DNA of 9,172 bases from SYFY01 sp043719475 (GTDB taxonomy: Bacteria > Pseudomonadota > Gammaproteobacteria > Pseudomonadales > Azotimanducaceae), in assembly GCA_043719475.1 (NCBI GenBank), contig JAYSTS010000398.1, positions 1 to 9,172 on the forward strand, read 5' to 3'. Positions 5,930 through 9,172 of the stretch are shown here, in pieces (the stretch's first letter is position 1; each line of letters opens with the position of its first letter). The notes under the pieces were generated by a model, which made no database searches, was not told the DNA's origin, and saw only the letters and a program-made list of their open reading frames with translations. A program made the position numbers and the translations under genes.

Positions 5930-7284
5930 CCCAACTCGACACCTCGATGGAATCGGTAGCGCACGGCAATCTGCCAGCAGGAACTTGGGAAAACGTGCTC
6001 GGTGTTGATCAATATCTGAGAAAAGGCTACTGGATCATCGGCGTTTTTTTCGTTGGCTTTGTTGGCTGGGCCAGCACGATGTCCCTGCCTGCTGCCACGC
6101 TTGCCAGCGGTACGGTAGTGGTGACGGGTCACAACAAGGTCGTGCAACATATCGATGGTGGAATCGTTGAACAGATTCACGTTCAAGACGGTGATCGCGT
6201 GCAAGAGAACCAGCCACTGTTGACGTTGAGCAACCAGGTGCTGCAAACCACGCGAGACACACTCTGGTTGCAGTTCGTACGAGCGCAGGCGGCGTATGCT
6301 CGCGCGACTAGCGAAGCCCTGAAGCTCCGCGAGATGACCGAAACGACCTGGCTTACTGCCAATGGCCAGCATCGGGATGTTGTCAATGCAGTAGGCGCCG
6401 AACAGGAAGTGCTGCGACAACGGTTGCAGGCGTATCAGGATCGGTCGAATGTCATCATGCAGCAGGTGCAGCAAAACGAGGAGGAGACCAGGGGGACGAT
6501 TGCGCGCGACGCCAACCTGACAACCCAGTTTCGTAGTATGCAATCCGAACTTCATGAGTATCTCGAGTTCCAGGCCGCCGGCCTGGTCACCCGCCGGCAG
6601 ACCTTCGACCTTGAGCACGGTGTGGCAGAACTGAAGGTCGAAATTGACGACAATCGTTCCCATATGGCTGTACTTTTAAAACGCAGTGAGGAACTTGGTG
6701 CAGCTCGCGCCTCGCTGGAGAGCGAACGACTGAAACTGGCCACAGAAGATCGGAATCGCTGGCGCGAGACAGCCGAGGACTTGCAATCGAAACTGACTGT
6801 GGCGGAAGGGCAACTGTCCCGCACCATCATCCGTGCGCCCATCGATGGCACTGTAGTCGGTTCGATTGTGCACACCCGAGGTGGTGTCGTTGCACCAGGG
6901 TCACCGCTGATGGAAATCGTGCCGGCTCAGGGTGGACTGATTGTGCGAGCGCTGGTTGAACCCAAGGATCGCGAGTCGGTTAAACCCGGACAGTCGGCGC
7001 AGGTTCGACTGACTGCATTCAGCCAGCGTTTTTCGCAACCCTTGCGTGGTGAAGTGGCGCTCATATCAGCAGACCAGGTCGTTGCATCCGACACTGCCTC
7101 GGCGACGCCATATTTCGTGACGAGCATCCGGTTGCTTGATGACCCTGACAGTGTGTTTGGCGTTGGCGCAATCCACCCAGGCATGCAGGCCGAAGTGGTC
7201 ATTACAACAGGCGAGCGAACGGTGCTGGAGTACCTGTTACAACCTCTGGCACGGGGTTTCAATCGATCATTGAGGGAGTCCTGA
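5926..7284 (+). CDS. HlyD-family type I secretion periplasmic adaptor
   Basis: This 452-residue membrane-fusion protein links the ABC transporter to an outer-membrane channel. A short cytoplasmic N-terminus leads to one membrane segment at about residues 35-52. Then come the first lipoyl half around VVQHIDGGIVEQIHVQDGD (72-90), a long polar, Gln/Glu/Arg-rich coiled-coil hairpin (about 105-290), and the second lipoyl half IIRAPIDGTVVGSIVHTRGG. A beta-barrel region ends in HPGMQAEVVITTGERTVLEYL, characteristic of the T1SS adaptor subfamily. Length is normal. The start overlaps the ABC gene stop (ATGA) and the stop overlaps the kinase start (TGATG), so all three genes are translationally coupled. 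No TolC-type gene is present, so a channel encoded elsewhere is presumably used. Confidence 0.93.
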   Translation: MTQLDTSMESVAHGNLPAGTWENVLGVDQYLRKGYWIIGVFFVGFVGWASTMSLPAATLASGTVVVTGHNKVVQHIDGGIVEQIHVQDGDRVQENQPLLTLSNQVLQTTRDTLWLQFVRAQAAYARATSEALKLREMTETTWLTANGQHRDVVNAVGAEQEVLRQRLQAYQDRSNVIMQQVQQNEEETRGTIARDANLTTQFRSMQSELHEYLEFQAAGLVTRRQTFDLEHGVAELKVEIDDNRSHMAVLLKRSEELGAARASLESERLKLATEDRNRWRETAEDLQSKLTVAEGQLSRTIIRAPIDGTVVGSIVHTRGGVVAPGSPLMEIVPAQGGLIVRALVEPKDRESVKPGQSAQVRLTAFSQRFSQPLRGEVALISADQVVASDTASATPYFVTSIRLLDDPDSVFGVGAIHPGMQAEVVITTGERTVLEYLLQPLARGFNRSLRES

Positions 7285-8336
7285 TGGTGGCGAATGTATC
7301 GATGGTGCGGCGGGAGAGCCTGAGCGACGACGAGAAAGTCAGACGTTCCCGTACCCGGGCGCTCAAGACGGCCTGCAGAGATCTGCTGCAGGCCGAGGTT
7401 CGTGAGATCGAGTATCCAGGTGGACGCACTCGCGAAAGTTACCTGATCCATCTGACCGATGGTCGTCGGATCATCGGCACGCAGCGCGACAGTGATTCAC
7501 TTGCCGTAAACGAATGCATGATCCTGCGAGCGCTTGCCGATGGTGGGGCGCCAGTGCCCAGGCTGCTCGGAGCGGATGGGAAACGTATTCTTCTACAGGA
7601 AGCATTAACCGGACAGCGATTGTCGATCGCGTTGCAGACTGATGATGCTGAAGTACGCTTCTGCCTCCTCGACAACGCACTCGATGGGCTCCGGCGTGCT
7701 CAGCTGGCCGCCTGCGCTGGGGGTATCGAGGATCGATTGACTCCTCTTGGAACGCAGAGCAAATGGATACGCGCCTTTGTGGAGCGACCCGCCATCCTTG
7801 GTGAATACCTGAAGATCAAAGTTCCCAGGTTGAACGACAAGGGACTGGTGCGCTTGCTGAAACCTCAGCGGACCAGCTTTGTGAAGTGGGATGCACGGCC
7901 CGGCAATGCCATGGTGAGCGAAGCCGGCGTTGTGGCCTGGTTTGACTGGGAGCACGCGGGTCTCCGGAACCCGCTTGATGATGTTGCATGGTTGCTGGCC
8001 GACGAATATGTGAAGGACGATGTCGATGTGGAAGAGCGGCTCCTGGCGCGCCACCTGTGCACCTTTGGACAAGGCATCGATCCTGCAGTCGCACGTGAGT
8101 ACCTCATGGTTTACGGAACGTTTCATACTGCGGTCAGACTTGGACTCATCCTGAGATACCGGGGTGATGATTGGATGGATCTCGAGCGCTGCCTGACGCG
8201 AGACAAGGTTGGTTGCACTCTGGCCTGTGCAGAAACTCTTTGTACGCGCGCAGCAAGGTGGTCGATGGCCTCACCGCTCACTGCACCGTTGAGCGACTGG
8301 TACCAATCGGCAGCACGTGCGATCCGCAGGCTTTAA
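7284..8336 (+). CDS. APH-fold phosphotransferase/kinase with atypical catalytic loop
   Basis: This 350-residue protein has the aminoglycoside phosphotransferase (PF01636-like) kinase fold. The N-lobe includes RIIGTQRD and a hinge-like RILLQEALTGQRL. The catalytic loop FVKWDARPGN carries D203 and N208, with the usual HGD replaced by KWD. The metal-binding motif is WFDWEHAG with D221, followed by NPLDDVAWLLAD, a common APH sequence. Both key Asp residues and the Asn are kept, so activity is plausible. GAGGGAG lies five bases before the ATG, which overlaps the adaptor stop; ATG 7302 is a second choice. Possible substrates are Ser residues of the small repeat protein, an LPS or other glycan hydroxyl, or a small molecule. 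Coupling to a secretion operon is the main clue and favours a role tied to the exported product. An antibiotic-resistance role is not supported. Confidence 0.82.
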   Translation: MVANVSMVRRESLSDDEKVRRSRTRALKTACRDLLQAEVREIEYPGGRTRESYLIHLTDGRRIIGTQRDSDSLAVNECMILRALADGGAPVPRLLGADGKRILLQEALTGQRLSIALQTDDAEVRFCLLDNALDGLRRAQLAACAGGIEDRLTPLGTQSKWIRAFVERPAILGEYLKIKVPRLNDKGLVRLLKPQRTSFVKWDARPGNAMVSEAGVVAWFDWEHAGLRNPLDDVAWLLADEYVKDDVDVEERLLARHLCTFGQGIDPAVAREYLMVYGTFHTAVRLGLILRYRGDDWMDLERCLTRDKVGCTLACAETLCTRAARWSMASPLTAPLSDWYQSAARAIRRL

Positions 8337-8337
8337 A

Positions 8338-8363
8338 CGGCGACCAGTCGCACCTTGTCGCCG
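8338..8363 (+). terminator. possible weak hairpin after the kinase gene
   Basis: CGGCGAC (8338-8344) pairs with GTCGCCG (8357-8363) around a 12-base loop, beginning one base after the kinase TAA. There is no U-tract, so intrinsic termination is uncertain. The REP hairpins further down could also end or protect the message. Confidence 0.3.
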
Positions 8364-8370
8364 CATGTGC

Positions 8371-8493
8371 GTGTTCGCAAGACATGTGGCGCTGCTTGAG
8401 CGTTGCGAGCGCAGGGCGCAGAAGCGATACGCAAAGGCCGAAAGGAAGGGGATTCTGCCCAGGCATTTGGCAGAGGCTGCTCGCTTGCTGTAG
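8371..8493 (+). pseudogene. waaP 3'-end remnant (40 codons plus stop)
   Basis: This stretch reads, in the waaP frame, a second version of the WaaP C-terminus: VFARHVALLERCERR, then YAKAERKGILPRHLAEA, ending LL and TAG. It matches the last 40 residues of the intact WaaP except at six positions. The other seven changed codons are synonymous, which points to descent from a translated waaP rather than neutral drift of a duplicate. It has no start codon of its own with a ribosome binding site, is out of frame with the kinase gene, and 34 unrelated bases separate it from that gene's stop. It is not expected to be functional. Confidence 0.88.
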
Positions 8494-8532
8494 TAGCGGA
8501 CTCCTGTTGTGGGAGCGGACTCCTGTCCGCGA
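8490..8532 (+). repeat. REP element: partial unit followed by a full unit
   Basis: The arrangement is the same as at 3437-3479: a partial unit at 8490-8505 and a full unit at 8508-8532 with palindrome GCGGAC-TCCT-GTCCGC. The full unit is identical to its partner. The remnant's TAG lies in the partial unit's head. From 8559 to 8620 I see no gene or further repeat. Confidence 0.85.
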
Positions 8533-8620
8533 TCTTATCTTCGAAATCCGCAACCTCGCAGCGTCGCGCAGCCCCAACGACTCATCCTGTGCGGATTTTC
8601 GGCATGGACCGTTACAACAA

Positions 8621-8687
8621 TCGAGATCAGGAGATCGCTCCCACACTCTCGATGCCGATGCCTGTGGGAGCGATCTCCTGATCGCGA
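8621..8687. repeat. REPIN: two REP units in inverted orientation
   Basis: A minus-strand unit (8621-8645) and a plus-strand unit (8663-8687) are reverse complements over 25 bases with one mismatch, separated by 17 bases. Each has its own small palindrome GCGATC-TCCT-GATCGC (one end changed in the left unit). The head matches the REP at 3455-3479 but the palindrome bases differ with compensating changes, as expected for a REP family under structural constraint. The whole unit can fold into one long hairpin. Confidence 0.88.
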
Positions 8688-8701
8688 TTTTCCACTCGGC
8701 A

Positions 8702-8720
8702 TCGCGGTCAGGAGACCGCT
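8702..8720 (-). repeat. truncated REP unit interrupting vapC
   Basis: On the minus strand this reads AGCGGTCTCCTGACCGCGA, a REP palindrome GCGGTC-TCCT-GACCGC that lacks the usual TGTGGG head. vapC-like coding sequence runs directly into it, so it marks the point where the gene is broken. Confidence 0.7.
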
Positions 8721-8912
8721 TGAGGAACTGATACACCGCGAGGTGCAGCCGGTGGCCGATTGGCAACCGCTTAGGCCATACTGCATTTCTGCCCGTGTCA
8801 TCACCAAAACGCAAACCATCGCCGGCTCCGGCGCGACCAGCTTCGCTTCGACTGCAGGCGACTTGCCCTTGATCAGGTAGCTGGCTGTATCGGTGTCCAG
8901 CATGTGCAGCAT
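8720..8912 (-). pseudogene. vapC: vapC toxin pseudogene (PIN domain), frameshifted and truncated
   Basis: From ATG 8912 the minus strand reads MLHMLDTDTASYLIKG and continues to MTRAEMQYGL, the N-terminal half of a VapC-type PIN ribonuclease with the acidic residues D6 and E42. Around 8771-8773 the match jumps to the next frame and continues KRLPIGHRLHLAVYQFLK. One missing base (CTG AAG reduced to CTAAG) explains this. The coding match ends at about 8720, where a REP unit begins, so the C-terminal half with the remaining catalytic Asp residues is gone. VapC toxins normally cleave RNA and are about 130 residues long. The start lies two bases after the vapB stop, the usual operon order. Even if the frameshift were a sequencing error, the truncation would inactivate the gene. 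Confidence 0.82.
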
Positions 8913-8914
8913 CG

Positions 8915-9172
8915 TCAGCACCCTGTCGACGATTGCGGTGTCCCATCATCAAACACACCGCGCTCGGGCGGCACCAGGTTCAACGGGCGCTCGGCCAGAA
9001 AACCGTCGGGCACGTCCACTGCGTGCAGCAGCTCGAAGAACTCGCGCCAGACTCTGGCACCGGGCCGGGTGGATAGGACGACATCGCCAGTTGCGTCGTC
9101 GCGACTGACAAACACCTCCTCGCCTTCGAAGCGGAACTCCATAGGCAAGCGGACAGCCTGGCTGCCGCCGTT
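8915..9172 (-). CDS. vapB: VapB-type antitoxin, AbrB/SpoVT fold (5' end outside window)
   Basis: Eighty-five residues are visible, starting NGGSQAVRLPMEFRFEGEEV and ending at a TGA at 8915-8917. This is the swapped-hairpin AbrB DNA-binding motif of VapB/VagC antitoxins, followed by DDATGDVVLS and WREFFELL, which also match the family. Only about the first ten residues should lie beyond the window. The C-terminal toxin-wrapping part (FLAERPLNLVPPERGVFDD) is present, with a slightly extended tail. The position usually held by Arg in NGRSQAVRLP is Gly here. With its vapC partner destroyed, it is an orphan antitoxin, possibly kept as a regulator, able to neutralise a related toxin, or simply decaying. 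Confidence 0.85.
   Translation of the reverse strand, partial: NGGSQAVRLPMEFRFEGEEVFVSRDDATGDVVLSTRPGARVWREFFELLHAVDVPDGFLAERPLNLVPPERGVFDDGTPQSSTGC

Larger units (their letters stand above)
8371..8558 (+). repeat. 188-bp direct repeat, copy B
   Basis: Partner of 3318-3505, same orientation and same length without gaps. It contains the waaP remnant, the REP partial and full units, and the 26 bases after them. The last 50-plus bases are identical to copy A, so recombination or gene conversion between the copies is plausible. Confidence 0.95.

Noticed and set aside
7284..8336. Aminoglycoside resistance gene
   Set aside because: The fold is APH-like, but the HGD motif is changed and the gene is translationally coupled to a secretion adaptor. 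Nothing points to an antibiotic substrate.
4155..8560. Composite transposon or insertion sequence carrying the cassette
   Set aside because: No transposase or integrase is present, and the flanking repeats are waaP coding sequence plus REP rather than IS ends. Homologous recombination is a better explanation.
8171..8731. Plus-strand 186-codon open frame spanning the kinase end, waaP remnant and REP cluster
   Set aside because: It starts inside the kinase gene in another frame, reads the waaP remnant out of frame and crosses REP hairpins. It is a chance opening.

Overview
The window looks like part of a lipopolysaccharide (LPS) core and surface-glycan locus from a gammaproteobacterium. The strongest evidence is a near-textbook waaG-waaP pair. 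The GTGGGAGCGGACTCC-type REP palindromes, the moderately GC-rich coding sequence and the VapBC remnant would suit a Xanthomonadales/Lysobacterales-like organism. That placement is an inference; no rRNA or other marker gene is present.

Layout. Positions 1-1322 (minus strand) hold an FkbM-type methyltransferase, cut by the window edge, and a GT4-like glycosyltransferase. A divergent 112-bp gap follows, carrying three tandem 15-bp repeats and a CRP/Clp-like site. Positions 1435-3440 (plus strand) hold waaG and waaP, overlapping as ATGA. Positions 3441-3690 carry a REP element and a non-coding leader. Positions 3691-8336 (plus strand) hold the most unusual part: a 98-residue Gly/Ser/Lys repeat protein with an acidic tail, two strong hairpins, then three translationally coupled genes. 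These encode a PrtD-like type I secretion ABC permease/ATPase, an HlyD-type adaptor and an APH-fold phosphotransferase with a changed catalytic loop. Positions 8337-8720 are repeat debris: a second copy of the last 40 codons of waaP, REP elements and a REPIN. Positions 8720-9172 (minus strand) hold a broken vapC and a 5'-truncated vapB-like antitoxin.

How the parts may work together. WaaG adds the first outer-core glucose and WaaP phosphorylates the inner-core heptose. The left-hand transferases probably act on surface glycans. The 3691-8336 cassette looks like a dedicated exporter for the small repeat protein, with a kinase as maturation or target-modifying enzyme. The kinase's target cannot be read from sequence: it could be the repeat protein or an LPS/glycan group. 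The cassette is bracketed by 188-bp direct repeats (3318-3505 and 8371-8558), each made of a waaP 3' end plus a REP element. This suggests it arrived next to waaP by recombination and could be lost the same way. I consider this cassette the candidate undescribed system; its novelty could not be checked here.
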